Origin: Pseudonocardia endophytica
GTDB taxonomy: Bacteria > Actinomycetota > Actinomycetes > Mycobacteriales > Pseudonocardiaceae
Direction of reading: 5' to 3'
DNA: 64,000 nucleotides
Assembly: GCF_004339565.1 (NCBI RefSeq)
Contig: NZ_SMFZ01000001.1
Coordinates: 3,162,001 to 3,226,000 of the forward strand
Shown: positions 7,475 through 15,458 of the stretch, one piece after another
How the letters are laid out: the number at the start of each line of letters is the position of its first letter
How positions within the stretch are numbered: the stretch's first letter is position 1
The notes under the pieces: model-generated
The model's database searches: none
Seen by the model: the letters and a program-made list of their open reading frames with translations, nothing else
Told to the model about the DNA's origin: nothing
Translations under genes and position numbers: made by a program

Positions 7475-8311
7475 ATGAGCCGAGAGGACGTCCTCGTCAC
7501 CGCCGACTGGGCGGAGCAGAACCTGGACACCGACGGAATCGTCTTCCTCGAGGTCGACGAGGACACGACCGCGTACGACGGCGGGCACATCCCCGGTGCC
7601 GTCAAGGTCAACTGGACCGACGAGCTCCAGGACCCGGTCCGCCGCGACATCGTCACGAAGGAGCAGTTCGAGCAGCTGCTCGGCGCCAAGGGCGTGGGGC
7701 AGGACGACAAGGTCGTGCTCTACGGGGGCAACAACAACTGGTTCGCCGCGTACGCGTACTGGGAGTTCAAGCTCTACGGACACACGAACGTCGTCCTGCT
7801 CGACGGTGGTCGCAAGAAGTGGGAGCTCGACGGCCGCACGCTGACCACCGACGTCAAGGACCGGCCGGCGACGACGTACTCGGCGAAGGACGCCGACACG
7901 TCGATCCGCGCGTTCCGCGACGAGGTCGTCGACGCGATCGACACCAAGAACCTGGTCGACGTCCGGTCGCCCGACGAGTTCTCCGGGAAGATCCTCGCGC
8001 CCGCGCACCTGCCGCAGGAGCAGTCCCAGCGGCCGGGCCACATCCCGAGCGCGATCAACATCCCGTGGTCGAAGGCGGCCAACGAGGACGGCACGTTCAA
8101 GTCGAACGACGATCTCGCCGCCCTCTACAAGGAGGCCGGCTACGACGAGGGCCGCCCGACGATCGCGTACTGCCGCATCGGGGAGCGCTCCAGCCACACG
8201 TGGGTCGTGCTGCACGAGCTGCTGGGGCACGCCGACGTCAAGAACTACGACGGCAGCTGGACCGAGTACGGCTCGCTGATCGGCGTGCCGATCGAGCTGG
8301 GAGCGAAGTGA
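7475..8311 (+). CDS. sseA: Thiosulfate sulfurtransferase (rhodanese family)
   Basis: Two-domain rhodanese of 278 residues, the usual family length. The N-terminal domain (about 1-130, with GHIPGAVKVNW) is the inactive copy. The C-terminal domain holds the catalytic Cys233 in the loop CRIGERSSHTW, the same loop as mycobacterial CysA2/CysA3. It likely moves sulfane sulfur from thiosulfate or 3-mercaptopyruvate to an acceptor. The gene sits between DUF4395 and DUF1416 in the leader-controlled sulfur operon, and DUF1416 starts one base after its stop. No signal peptide is seen, so it is cytosolic. The exact donor cannot be read from sequence. Confidence 0.92.
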   Translation: MSREDVLVTADWAEQNLDTDGIVFLEVDEDTTAYDGGHIPGAVKVNWTDELQDPVRRDIVTKEQFEQLLGAKGVGQDDKVVLYGGNNNWFAAYAYWEFKLYGHTNVVLLDGGRKKWELDGRTLTTDVKDRPATTYSAKDADTSIRAFRDEVVDAIDTKNLVDVRSPDEFSGKILAPAHLPQEQSQRPGHIPSAINIPWSKAANEDGTFKSNDDLAALYKEAGYDEGRPTIAYCRIGERSSHTWVVLHELLGHADVKNYDGSWTEYGSLIGVPIELGAK

Positions 8312-8312
8312 C

Positions 8313-8612
8313 ATGTGTGCTGCACCCGACCAGGCCGTCGAGCTTCCCGCGGGGACGGACCTGAGCAAGGAGACGGTCCTGGCCGGACGCGTCGTCTCCG
8401 GAGGTGAGCCGGTCGGCGGGGCGTTCGTCCGCCTGCTGGACTCGACCGGCGAGTTCACGGCCGAGGTCGTCTCGTCGGCGTCCGGGAACTTCCGGTTCTT
8501 CGCCGCGCCGGGGAGCTGGACCGTCCGGGCGCTGTCGCGCTCGGGCAACGGCCAGTCCGAACTGAGCCCCGAGGGTCCCGGCCTGCACCAGACCGAGATC
8601 GCGGTGGCCTGA
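8313..8612 (+). CDS. sseC: DUF1416 protein (SseC-like)
   Basis: Cytosolic protein of 99 residues in the DUF1416 family, with a beta-sandwich-like pattern (ETVLAGRVVSGGEPVGGAFV, then SASGNFRFFAAPGSWTVRAL). It is nearly always found directly after the CysA/SseA-type sulfurtransferase in actinobacteria (SseC2 in mycobacteria). Its biochemical role is unknown; a partner or acceptor role for the sulfurtransferase is a guess from linkage. The ATG is one base after the upstream stop, so translation is coupled. A long perfect hairpin follows and probably ends the operon. One Cys is present (residue 2) and may not be catalytic. Confidence 0.85.
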   Translation: MCAAPDQAVELPAGTDLSKETVLAGRVVSGGEPVGGAFVRLLDSTGEFTAEVVSSASGNFRFFAAPGSWTVRALSRSGNGQSELSPEGPGLHQTEIAVA

Positions 8613-8630
8613 CCCGCACCCACCCCACCG

Positions 8631-8679
8631 AACGAGGGGGCCCTTCGGGCAACGTCATTGCTCGAAGGGCCCCCTCGTT
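8631..8679. repeat. Palindromic repeat family A, copy 1 (terminator-like)
   Basis: AACGAGGGGGCCCTTCG (8631-8647) pairs perfectly with 8663-8679. A G-T wobble and GCAA/TTGC extend the stem inwards to a CGTCA loop, about 22 bp in all. It lies between the end of the sulfur operon and the next gene and is symmetric, so it could stop transcription from either side. A second copy with the same loop but altered stem bases is at 62172-62224. Confidence 0.8.
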
Positions 8680-8710
8680 CACTGCGGGGTGCCGACTATG
8701 CTGGCGCGCC

Positions 8711-8875
8711 GTGCACTGGTTCTCCACGGGTCTGCTGATCGCGCTCACGGCGGGTACCGCCGTCTGGACCGGCTACCTGGTGCGACGGCTGTTCGTGGTG
8801 GAGCCGGCCGCCTCTGCTGCGCCGGCCGCCGTCCAGGGCACGGACGACCCGAACGCAGAGGAGCCGACCGCGTGA
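8711..8875 (+). CDS. Small single-pass membrane protein (54 aa)
   Basis: A 54-residue frame beginning MHWFSTGLLIALTAGTAV (GTG start) has one membrane helix at about 5-22, a WTGYLVRRL boundary, and an acidic, Ala-rich tail of about 25 residues. It is not a family I recognise. Support for reality: TATGCT lies 8 bases before the GTG, as at other apparent leaderless starts here, and its stop overlaps the next start as GTGA (8872-8875), which implies translational coupling to the nitrobindin-like gene. A small membrane helper or a coupling frame are both possible. Confidence 0.55.
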   Translation: MHWFSTGLLIALTAGTAVWTGYLVRRLFVVEPAASAAPAAVQGTDDPNAEEPTA

Positions 8876-9513
8876 CCGATCCCGCTCCGGGCGACGGGCC
8901 GGAGGAGCTGTCCACCACGATCAGCGGCCCGAAGAACGCAGCGCCCGACTCCCCGCAACGCAACCGTCCCCAGTGGGACGACCTGCCGATCCCGGACGAC
9001 ACCGCCAACCTGCGGCAGGGGCCCGACCTGCACGAGCAGTGCCTGGGCCTGCTGCCGCTCGTCGGTGTCTGGCGCGGGACCGGCGAGGTCGTCTACCCGA
9101 CGATCGACGGTCCGTTCCACTTCGGACAGCAGCTCACGTTCGCGCACGACGGGCGCCCGTTCCTCACCTACGAGGCGCGGTCCTGGCTGCTCGGCCAGGA
9201 CGGCGAGATCATCCGCCCGGCGGCCCGCGAGACCGGGTTCTGGCGCCCCCAGGAGGACGGCTCCCTCGAGGTCTTGATCGCGCACGCCACCGGCATCATC
9301 GAGATGTACTACGGCCCCAAGGGCGACATGCGGTCGTGGGAGATCGAGACGGACGCCGTGGTGCGCACGCCGTCGGCCAAGGACGTGCAGGGGTCGAAGC
9401 GCCTCTACGGGCTCGTCAACCAGGGCGACCTGGCCTACGTCGACGAGCGGGCCATGGAGGGGCAGCCGATGCAGCCGCACCTGTCCGCGCTGCTGCACCG
9501 GGTCGTCGGCTGA
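8872..9513 (+). CDS. Nitrobindin-like FABP-fold protein
   Basis: Cytosolic 213-residue protein related to the THAP4/nitrobindin and mycobacterial Rv0813c group, a ten-stranded beta-barrel that binds heme in nitrobindins. Residues 50-213 form the barrel: LLPLVGVWRGTGEVVYPTI opens it, ARETGFWRPQEDGSLEVL and HATGIIEMYYG are conserved strands, and the C-terminal LSALLHRV carries the His expected to bind heme iron. About 45 variable residues come first. The GTG start overlaps the preceding small frame by four bases. Peroxynitrite isomerisation or NO handling is known for relatives and is only inferred here. Confidence 0.82.
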   Translation: MTDPAPGDGPEELSTTISGPKNAAPDSPQRNRPQWDDLPIPDDTANLRQGPDLHEQCLGLLPLVGVWRGTGEVVYPTIDGPFHFGQQLTFAHDGRPFLTYEARSWLLGQDGEIIRPAARETGFWRPQEDGSLEVLIAHATGIIEMYYGPKGDMRSWEIETDAVVRTPSAKDVQGSKRLYGLVNQGDLAYVDERAMEGQPMQPHLSALLHRVVG

Positions 9514-9515
9514 GC

Positions 9516-10136
9516 GTGGCGCCGATCCGCCCCCGGGTCCGCGCCTGCGGCCGGTGGGCGTTGCTGCTGGAGCTGGACACGGCCGACGAGGTGGCCGCGA
9601 CGGCCGCCGCGCTGCGCGACGCCGCGTTGCCGGACGTCGTCGAGCTGGTCCCGGCGGCTCGCACGGTGCTGGTCGCGGTGCGGCCGGGCGGCGACCTGGC
9701 GGCGGTCCGTTCGGCGGTCTCCACGGTCGATCCGTCGTCGTCCGGGCAGACCGCAGGAACCCTGCACACGATCCCGGTCGTCTACGACGGCGAGGACCTC
9801 GAGTTCGTGGCGTCGACGGCCGGGGTGAGCGTCGACGAGGTCGTCGCGCTGCACACCGGGGCCGAGTACACGGTGGACTTCTGCGGGTTCGCGCCCGGCT
9901 TCGGCTACCTGTCCGGGCTCCCGGAGCCACTGCGGCAGCCGCGGCTGGAGAGCTCGCGCCCGGCCGTCCCGGCCGGCTCCGTCGGCCTCGCCGACGTGTA
10001 CAGCTGCGTGTACCCCCGCCGCTCCCCCGGTGGCTGGCGGCTGCTCGGACGGACCGATCTCGTGATGTTCGACGCGACGGCTGACCCGCCCGCCCGCCTG
10101 TCCCCCGGGGACCGCGTCCGGTTCGAGGCGCGGTGA
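9516..10136 (+). CDS. pxpB: 5-oxoprolinase subunit PxpB (KipI family)
   Basis: Subunit B of the ATP-dependent 5-oxoprolinase PxpABC, which opens the damage product 5-oxoproline to glutamate. The 206-residue protein carries the signature TVDFCGFAPGFGYLSGLP and the downstream RPAVPAGSVGLADVYSCVYP, both typical of the KipI/PxpB family. The GTG start lies two bases after the nitrobindin-like stop and gives a protein of normal length. It overlaps pxpC by four bases (GTGA). No pxpA (LamB/YcsF family) gene is in the window, so that subunit must lie elsewhere if the enzyme is complete. Confidence 0.88.
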   Translation: MAPIRPRVRACGRWALLLELDTADEVAATAAALRDAALPDVVELVPAARTVLVAVRPGGDLAAVRSAVSTVDPSSSGQTAGTLHTIPVVYDGEDLEFVASTAGVSVDEVVALHTGAEYTVDFCGFAPGFGYLSGLPEPLRQPRLESSRPAVPAGSVGLADVYSCVYPRRSPGGWRLLGRTDLVMFDATADPPARLSPGDRVRFEAR

Positions 10137-10996
10137 ACGCGCTGCACGTGCTCGCCTCCGGGCCGCAGGCGATCGTCGTGGACCACGGGCGGCCGGGCTA
10201 CGCGCACCTCGGCGTGCCGCCGTCCGGGGCGCTGGACGGGCCTGCTCTGGACCTGGCGAACCGGCTGGTCGGGAACTCTCCTGGCACGGCCGGGCTGGAG
10301 CTGCTGTTCGGCGGCCTTCGCTTCCGGGCCCGCGGCACGGTCACGGTGGCGGTGACCGGTGCGCCGGCGCCCGTCCGTCGCGACGGCTCCCCCGTGGCCG
10401 CCCACGAGGCCGTCACGGTGCAGGACGGCGGCACGCTGGAGATCGGGGCGCCGGTCGGTGGGCTGCGGGTCTACCTGGGCGTGTCCGGTGGGATCGCCGT
10501 CGAACCCGCACTGGGCAGCCGCAGCACCGACCTGCTGTCCTCGCTCGGCCCCGCGCCCGTCGCCGACGACGACGTGCTGCCGCTCGGATCACCGAACGGC
10601 CCGGCTCCCGCGTCCGGGCCGGTTCCGGTCTCGGTCCCGGCGGCGGAGATCCGGGTGCGCGTGCGCCTCGGACCGCGCGACGACTGGTTCGACGACCCCT
10701 CGTGGGCCCTGACCGGTCCCACGTGGACGGTCAGCGCGACGAGCAACCGGATCGGCCTGCGCCTCGAGGGACCCGCGCCGGCCCGGCACCCGGAGCGCGG
10801 CACGGGCGAGCTGGCCAGCGAGGGGATGGTGACCGGCGCCGTGCAGGCGCCGCCGGACGGTCCGCCGGTCGTGTTCCTCGCCGACCACCCGACGACCGGC
10901 GGTTACCCGGTCATCGGAGTCGTCGAGCCCGACGACCTGCCGCTGCTCGCGCAGGCCGTGCCGGGGAGCGGGCTGCGGTTCGTGCTCGCCCGCTGA
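10133..10996 (+). CDS. pxpC: 5-oxoprolinase subunit PxpC (KipA/biotin-dependent carboxylase-like)
   Basis: Subunit C of 5-oxoprolinase, 287 residues. The N-terminus has VVDHGRPGYAHLGVPPSGAL and later GLELLFGG, the usual KipA/PxpC opening; GVSGGIAVEPALGSRSTDLL and the late TGGYPVIGVVEPDDLPLLAQ are also family landmarks. It begins inside the end of pxpB with a GTGA overlap, so the two subunits are made together. Its 3' end, including the stop, is the first unit of a three-copy imperfect tandem repeat. The pair functions in the cytoplasm. Confidence 0.88.
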   Translation: MNALHVLASGPQAIVVDHGRPGYAHLGVPPSGALDGPALDLANRLVGNSPGTAGLELLFGGLRFRARGTVTVAVTGAPAPVRRDGSPVAAHEAVTVQDGGTLEIGAPVGGLRVYLGVSGGIAVEPALGSRSTDLLSSLGPAPVADDDVLPLGSPNGPAPASGPVPVSVPAAEIRVRVRLGPRDDWFDDPSWALTGPTWTVSATSNRIGLRLEGPAPARHPERGTGELASEGMVTGAVQAPPDGPPVVFLADHPTTGGYPVIGVVEPDDLPLLAQAVPGSGLRFVLAR

Positions 10997-11055
10997 GCGG
11001 GTGCGGTTCGTGCTCGGGGGCCGAGCGGGCTGCGGCTCCACCTCGCGCTGAGCGG
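10972..11055. repeat. Three-unit imperfect tandem repeat at the pxpC stop
   Basis: Units of 29, 28 and 27 bases (10972-11000, 11001-11028, 11029-11055) each run from TGCGG to GAGCGG. The first contains the final codons and stop of pxpC. It looks like local slippage duplication; no function is visible. Confidence 0.55.
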
Positions 11056-11179
11056 GCAGCCCGTGGACATCGCATCGGTGGCGGGGCTCGGCGCGGGCCG
11101 TGCTGCGGGCACCGGCCGACATCGCACCGGTGGCGGTTACCGGTGCCGGCTCACCACCATGCGTGCGATCTCGGCCGGA

Positions 11180-12835
11180 TCAGCGGCCGCCGCTGCCCTC
11201 GCCGGACGGCCCCTGCAGGATCTCCTGGACGTCGGCGCACTCGAGCCCGGCCAGCTCCCCGATCTGCTCACCGGTGAGGCCGGACGCGTGCAGCCGGTGC
11301 ACGGCCGTCGCGAGATCGGCGCGACGGCGGCGCAGCACGTCCCCGATCTGGTCGATCCGCGCGCGCGTGTCGTCGAGCTCGGTCGTGGCGCCGACGGCGG
11401 TGGCCGGATCCGTCAGCAGGACCGACAGCAGCCGGTCCCTGGCGTCGGACACGGGGACCGGGACCACATCGTCGGCGGCCAGGTCCGGCACGTCGGGGCG
11501 CCCCCTGGCCCGCTGCACGGCCCGCGCGGCCAGAGCCTGCTGGACCGCGAACGACATGGGCTCCGGCGAGCCGGCGCTGTCCGCGTCCGTCCCGGCGTCC
11601 TGGCCCGTTCCGGCGCTCGCCGCGATCCGCTCGGGCGACCATGGTGGCAGCACGGGGTCGGCCGACGCGACCGCGGCACCGGGAACATCTGCGGCGCCGT
11701 CGGGCGCGTCCGCGGCGCCGCAGGGCACGTCCGCGGCGCCGTCGTCCGGGCCGTCCTCGTCGCCGTCGACGTCCGGGACGACGTGACCGTCGGTGTGGCC
11801 GTGATCGCCACCGTCCGGACCGCCGGCGCCCAGACCGTCGGCACTCGGGTCGTTACCGTGCGGATCGCCGCCGCCCGGACCGCCGTCCTGCGGATCGCCG
11901 CCCTGCGGATCGCTGCCGCCCGGACCGCCGGCGCCCAGATCGTCGGCACTCGGATCGCTGCCGTGCGGATCGCCGCCGCCCGGACCGCCGGCGCCCAGAT
12001 TGTCGGCACTCGGATCGCTGCCGTGCGGATCGCCGGCGCCCAGATCGTCGGCAGTCGGATCGCTGCCGTGCGGGTCGCTGCCGTGCGGGTCGCTGCCGTT
12101 CTGACCGCGCCACGTCGAGCCTGCCGGATCCGTCGCTCCGAGCTCGGGCGACGCGGCGAGGCCGGCCGCGGACGCTGCGGGGGCCACCGAGGCGACAGGG
12201 GCCCCGGCGGCCGCGGACTCGGTGACGTCCGCACCGGGTTCCACCCTCGCCGGGGCGGCCGCGGCGACCTCGGCACCGGTGTGACGCGGCCTCCACTGCC
12301 GGGCCGCGCGCCGGTCGCCCGGGCCGGACTCGGCCGTCGAGCCGTGCGCGTCCACGTCCGATCCGTCTTCGTCGTCGACGAGACGGTGCTGCCCCGCACG
12401 CACCGGTCGAGACGACTCCTCGGCGGCGGGCGGAGCGCCGGATCGGTCACCGGCCTCCTCGTCGACGGTGAGCGGCACGAGCGCGGGAACCAGGGCCGGT
12501 GCGGGGGTCGGAGAGCACCGCTCCGGCGGGTCGGCGTCCACGACGGCGGGCATCGGCTGCGTGTCCGCGCCCCGGGCGGCGACCGCGTCCGCGACGGTCG
12601 GTCGTCGCGGAGGCCGCGGCGGGTCGGCCTCGCCGCTCGCCGCCTCGCCCGTCCAGTCCCGGGCGCCGGGCTCCGGGGACGGCTCGGCGCGAGCGTCGTG
12701 CCGGTCTGTCGGGGCCGGGAGGCCGGACGAGCTCCGCACCCGGAGCACACCCCACAGAACGAGCCCGGCCAGCACGACCGCCACGCCCACCGCAACGGCA
12801 GGCAGGAGCGGGATCGTCGACGTGCCGAGCTGCAT
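11180..12835 (-). CDS. Repeat-rich single-pass membrane protein
   Basis: Protein of 551 residues, not a family I recognise. Residues 8-28 form one membrane helix after MQLGTST. A long Asp/Pro/Gly-rich region follows, with many imperfect repeats such as DPHGSDPSADDLGAGGPGG over roughly residues 250-350. The last 150 residues are ordered: a helix-rich block with TRARIDQIGDVLRRRRADLA and a helix-turn-helix-like end (LTGEQIGELAGLECADVQ). The layout suggests a membrane-tethered, flexible spacer carrying a cytoplasmic binding or DNA-contacting domain; this is inference. It lies 45 bases downstream of the DivIVA-like gene on the same strand, so a shared cell-envelope role is possible. Confidence 0.7.
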   Translation of the reverse strand: MQLGTSTIPLLPAVAVGVAVVLAGLVLWGVLRVRSSSGLPAPTDRHDARAEPSPEPGARDWTGEAASGEADPPRPPRRPTVADAVAARGADTQPMPAVVDADPPERCSPTPAPALVPALVPLTVDEEAGDRSGAPPAAEESSRPVRAGQHRLVDDEDGSDVDAHGSTAESGPGDRRAARQWRPRHTGAEVAAAAPARVEPGADVTESAAAGAPVASVAPAASAAGLAASPELGATDPAGSTWRGQNGSDPHGSDPHGSDPTADDLGAGDPHGSDPSADNLGAGGPGGGDPHGSDPSADDLGAGGPGGSDPQGGDPQDGGPGGGDPHGNDPSADGLGAGGPDGGDHGHTDGHVVPDVDGDEDGPDDGAADVPCGAADAPDGAADVPGAAVASADPVLPPWSPERIAASAGTGQDAGTDADSAGSPEPMSFAVQQALAARAVQRARGRPDVPDLAADDVVPVPVSDARDRLLSVLLTDPATAVGATTELDDTRARIDQIGDVLRRRRADLATAVHRLHASGLTGEQIGELAGLECADVQEILQGPSGEGSGGR

Positions 12836-12880
12836 GAGGGCGCACCCTATGCGCCCCGTTCGGCCCTTGCGCGGAGGTCG

Positions 12881-14794
12881 TCAGGTGGTGCGCGACGGTG
12901 ACGACGGACGCGGAGCGCCGCCCCGCTCGCGCTCCTCGCGGCCGTTGCCGTTCGAGCGCTGACCGTTGCCCTGCCCGTTCCTCGGCTGCCCCGCGGCGCC
13001 GGAGCCCGAGCCGGAACCCTGCCCCGAGCTGGGCTTATCGGCGCGATCACCGCTCGAGGAACCGCCGTCGGACGGACGGGACTGGTCGCCGCGGCGATCC
13101 CCGCCCTGGTTCTGCACGGGCCGGTTCATCGCCGTCGGCGGCTCACCCGCCTGCTCCGTGGCGGAGCCGCCGTCGTGCCGGTCCTGCCCGGAGCCCGGCG
13201 ACGATCCATCCGATGAGGTGTCACCGGACCGGGTCACCGAGCCGACGGCGACCGTCCGCTCGACGTCACCACCCGAGCCCTTCCCGGCCGACGGGCCACC
13301 GCTCGGCCCTTCCGGCTTCTGCTGCGGAACGGCCGTCGTCGACGGCTCGCGCCCGGCGCCCGACGCCGGGCGGAACAGATCGGCGGGCTCCGGCTCGTCG
13401 CTCGGGCGCATGGCCGTGGTCCGCTCCGCGCGGTTGTCCTCGGCGGGCTTCCCTCCGGCCTGCTGCCCCGGCTTGCCCTGCTGCGTGGGGCCGGACGGCT
13501 TCTGCTGACCGGCGCCGCCGCCTCCGGTCGGGGCCTTCGGCGCGGCCGGGTTCGACGCGCCATGGCCCGACGACGGCTGGTTGCCCTTCGCCTGGTTCGA
13601 GGCTGCCTGGTTCGGGGCCGCCTGGTTCGGGGCCGCCTGGTTCGCGGACGGCTGACCCTGAGCGCCCTTCGGCACGCCGTTCCGGTCGTCGTGCTGACCG
13701 GCCGGCGACGGACCGGACGGTTGTCCCTGACGCCCGGCCGGCTGCGGCGCGGCCTGCCCCGGCTTCGACGGCTGACCCGCCTGCGGAGCGGACTGTCCGG
13801 CCCGGCCGGCGCCCGACTGGCCCTGCGCGGGCTGACCCTGGCCCTGCTGACCGACGCCGCCGGATGCCGCAGCCGGTCGCGGACGGTTCTCCTGGCGCGA
13901 CGGCGACGGGCCCGGAGCGGGCTTCGGTGCCGGGGTCGGTCGGGGCCCGTGGGTCCCGGCCTGACCGGGCTGACTCGGCTGGCCGGACTGGCCCGCAGTG
14001 CCGAGCTGCCCCGGCTGACCGGGCTGAGCCGGCTGGCCGTCGCGAGCGGCAGCGCCTGCCTTCCCGTCACCCTGACCGGAACGGTCGCCGTGGCCGGCAC
14101 GGCCGTGGGCGCTCTCCTGGTCCGGGGCACCTGCCGACGCGGCGCGCGCCACGGACGTCGGATCGGCGTCCGGGCCGGAGGCGTTCGCACGCTGGTCGGG
14201 GCGGGCCGAGTGTTGGCTGCGCAGACGGGTGACCTCGGACCGCAGCTCGTCGCGCTGGCGGGTCAGCTCGCCGATCTCGGTCTTCAGCTTCTCGCCCTGT
14301 GCGCGGGCCTGGTCGGCGTCGGAACGCGCCTTGTCGACGACCTTGGTCGCCTCGGAGCGCACGCGCTCGGCGTCGGCACGGGCGCGCTCGGTCTCCGACT
14401 TCGCGCTCGCCCTGGCCTTGGAGCGGATCTCCTCGGCCTCCTCCTCGGCCTTCTGCAGGATCGTCTGCATCCGGTCCGAGAAGTCGTTGATCGCGTCCGG
14501 GCGCTCGGGCCCGGGCCGCGGCGACGGACGCGGGGCGGGCGACGGGCCGTGCGGCGGCGCGCCGGGCCCCGGTGGACGTGGCCCCGGCGCCCCTGCGGCG
14601 AACCCACCGGGCGGCGGGACCGGCGGTGCGGGCGGCATCGGACGGCTGCGCAGCGCCTCGATGTCGGCGCGCATCCGCGCCATCACCCGCTGCACCTGGA
14701 GGACGTGCTCGTCCACCTGACGCCGGTCGTAACCGCGGAGTACGACGTCGAACCGCGGGGGACCGCCCGTCCGGTCCGCCCCGTCTGCCGTCAT
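12881..14794 (-). CDS. DivIVA-like coiled-coil protein with long low-complexity tail
   Basis: Protein of 637 residues. Residues 13-35 (RFDVVLRGYDRRQVDEHVL) match the start of DivIVA-type domains, which place proteins at curved or polar membranes. After a Pro-rich linker (about 50-100) comes a charged coiled coil (about 105-195, with AEEEAEEIRSKARASAKSET). The remaining 430 residues are a Gln/Pro/Gly/Ser-rich disordered tail with short repeats such as NQAAPNQAAPNQAASNQA. It is much larger than Wag31/DivIVA and is probably a separate paralogue with a scaffold role. The ATG follows a purine-rich stretch. The membrane protein at 11180-12835 is downstream on the same strand. Confidence 0.75.
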   Translation of the reverse strand: MTADGADRTGGPPRFDVVLRGYDRRQVDEHVLQVQRVMARMRADIEALRSRPMPPAPPVPPPGGFAAGAPGPRPPGPGAPPHGPSPAPRPSPRPGPERPDAINDFSDRMQTILQKAEEEAEEIRSKARASAKSETERARADAERVRSEATKVVDKARSDADQARAQGEKLKTEIGELTRQRDELRSEVTRLRSQHSARPDQRANASGPDADPTSVARAASAGAPDQESAHGRAGHGDRSGQGDGKAGAAARDGQPAQPGQPGQLGTAGQSGQPSQPGQAGTHGPRPTPAPKPAPGPSPSRQENRPRPAAASGGVGQQGQGQPAQGQSGAGRAGQSAPQAGQPSKPGQAAPQPAGRQGQPSGPSPAGQHDDRNGVPKGAQGQPSANQAAPNQAAPNQAASNQAKGNQPSSGHGASNPAAPKAPTGGGGAGQQKPSGPTQQGKPGQQAGGKPAEDNRAERTTAMRPSDEPEPADLFRPASGAGREPSTTAVPQQKPEGPSGGPSAGKGSGGDVERTVAVGSVTRSGDTSSDGSSPGSGQDRHDGGSATEQAGEPPTAMNRPVQNQGGDRRGDQSRPSDGGSSSGDRADKPSSGQGSGSGSGAAGQPRNGQGNGQRSNGNGREERERGGAPRPSSPSRTT

Positions 14795-14999
14795 CGACTC
14801 CTCCTCGTACGACCAGCGTGTCCGGCCCTCGCGGACCGGCTACGCCGACCAGGGTAGCCAGCTCACCCGTCACACGGCGACATCCGAAGGTACGGCCCGG
14901 TGTGGCGGTACCACCGACACCCCGGTCGCGTGAAACAATGCACCGTTCGTCGTGCTGCTCGTTGCCAGGGTACCGCCCGGTACCGCCTACCATGCGGGT

Positions 15000-15458
15000 G
15001 TGGACTCCTCGCTCAAGGGCACGCTGCACCAGCGGGGCCTTCGGATGACCCCGCAACGGCAGCTCGTCCTGGACGCCGTGCGCGATCTCGGGCACGCCAC
15101 ACCGGAGCAGGTGTGCAGCCAGGTGCAGGCCATCGCGCCCGCCGTGAACATCACGACCGTCTACCGCACACTGGACCTGCTCGAGCAGCTCGGCGTCGTC
15201 CGGCACGCCCATCTCGGGCACGGCGCGCCGACCTACTCCGAGCACCAGCACCGGCACGTCCACCTGGTCTGTCACCGGTGTGGCCGGGTCGACGAGGCGC
15301 CCGTGGACATGATGTCGGCGATCGCCGAACGAGCCTCCGACGAGCACGGGTTCCGGCTGGACGCCACGCACGTCGCGCTGTCCGGCACGTGCGCGGACTG
15401 TCAGAGGACCGAGGACGCCGAGAGCGAGACCGACACCGCCGAGGAGGTGCGTGGATGA
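15000..15458 (+). CDS. Fur-family metalloregulator (FurB/Zur-like)
   Basis: Metal-dependent repressor of 152 residues. The N-terminal winged helix includes GLRMTPQRQLVLDAVRDLG and VNITTVYRTLDLLEQLGVV; the dimerisation part has the metal site HQHRHVHLVCHRCG and a second Cys pair, CADC, near the end, giving the two CxxC motifs of a structural zinc site. The mix fits the FurB/Zur type, but the sensed metal is not certain. The GTG at 15000 is chosen because TACCAT (14988-14993) lies 6 bases upstream, as in leaderless genes. The stop overlaps the ygfZ ATG (ATGA), so the two genes are coupled. Confidence 0.87.
   Translation: MDSSLKGTLHQRGLRMTPQRQLVLDAVRDLGHATPEQVCSQVQAIAPAVNITTVYRTLDLLEQLGVVRHAHLGHGAPTYSEHQHRHVHLVCHRCGRVDEAPVDMMSAIAERASDEHGFRLDATHVALSGTCADCQRTEDAESETDTAEEVRG

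Noticed and set aside
10972-11055. Tandem repeat at the pxpC end considered as a regulatory element
   Set aside because: The first unit is coding sequence and the others are imperfect and decaying, so slippage duplication explains it.
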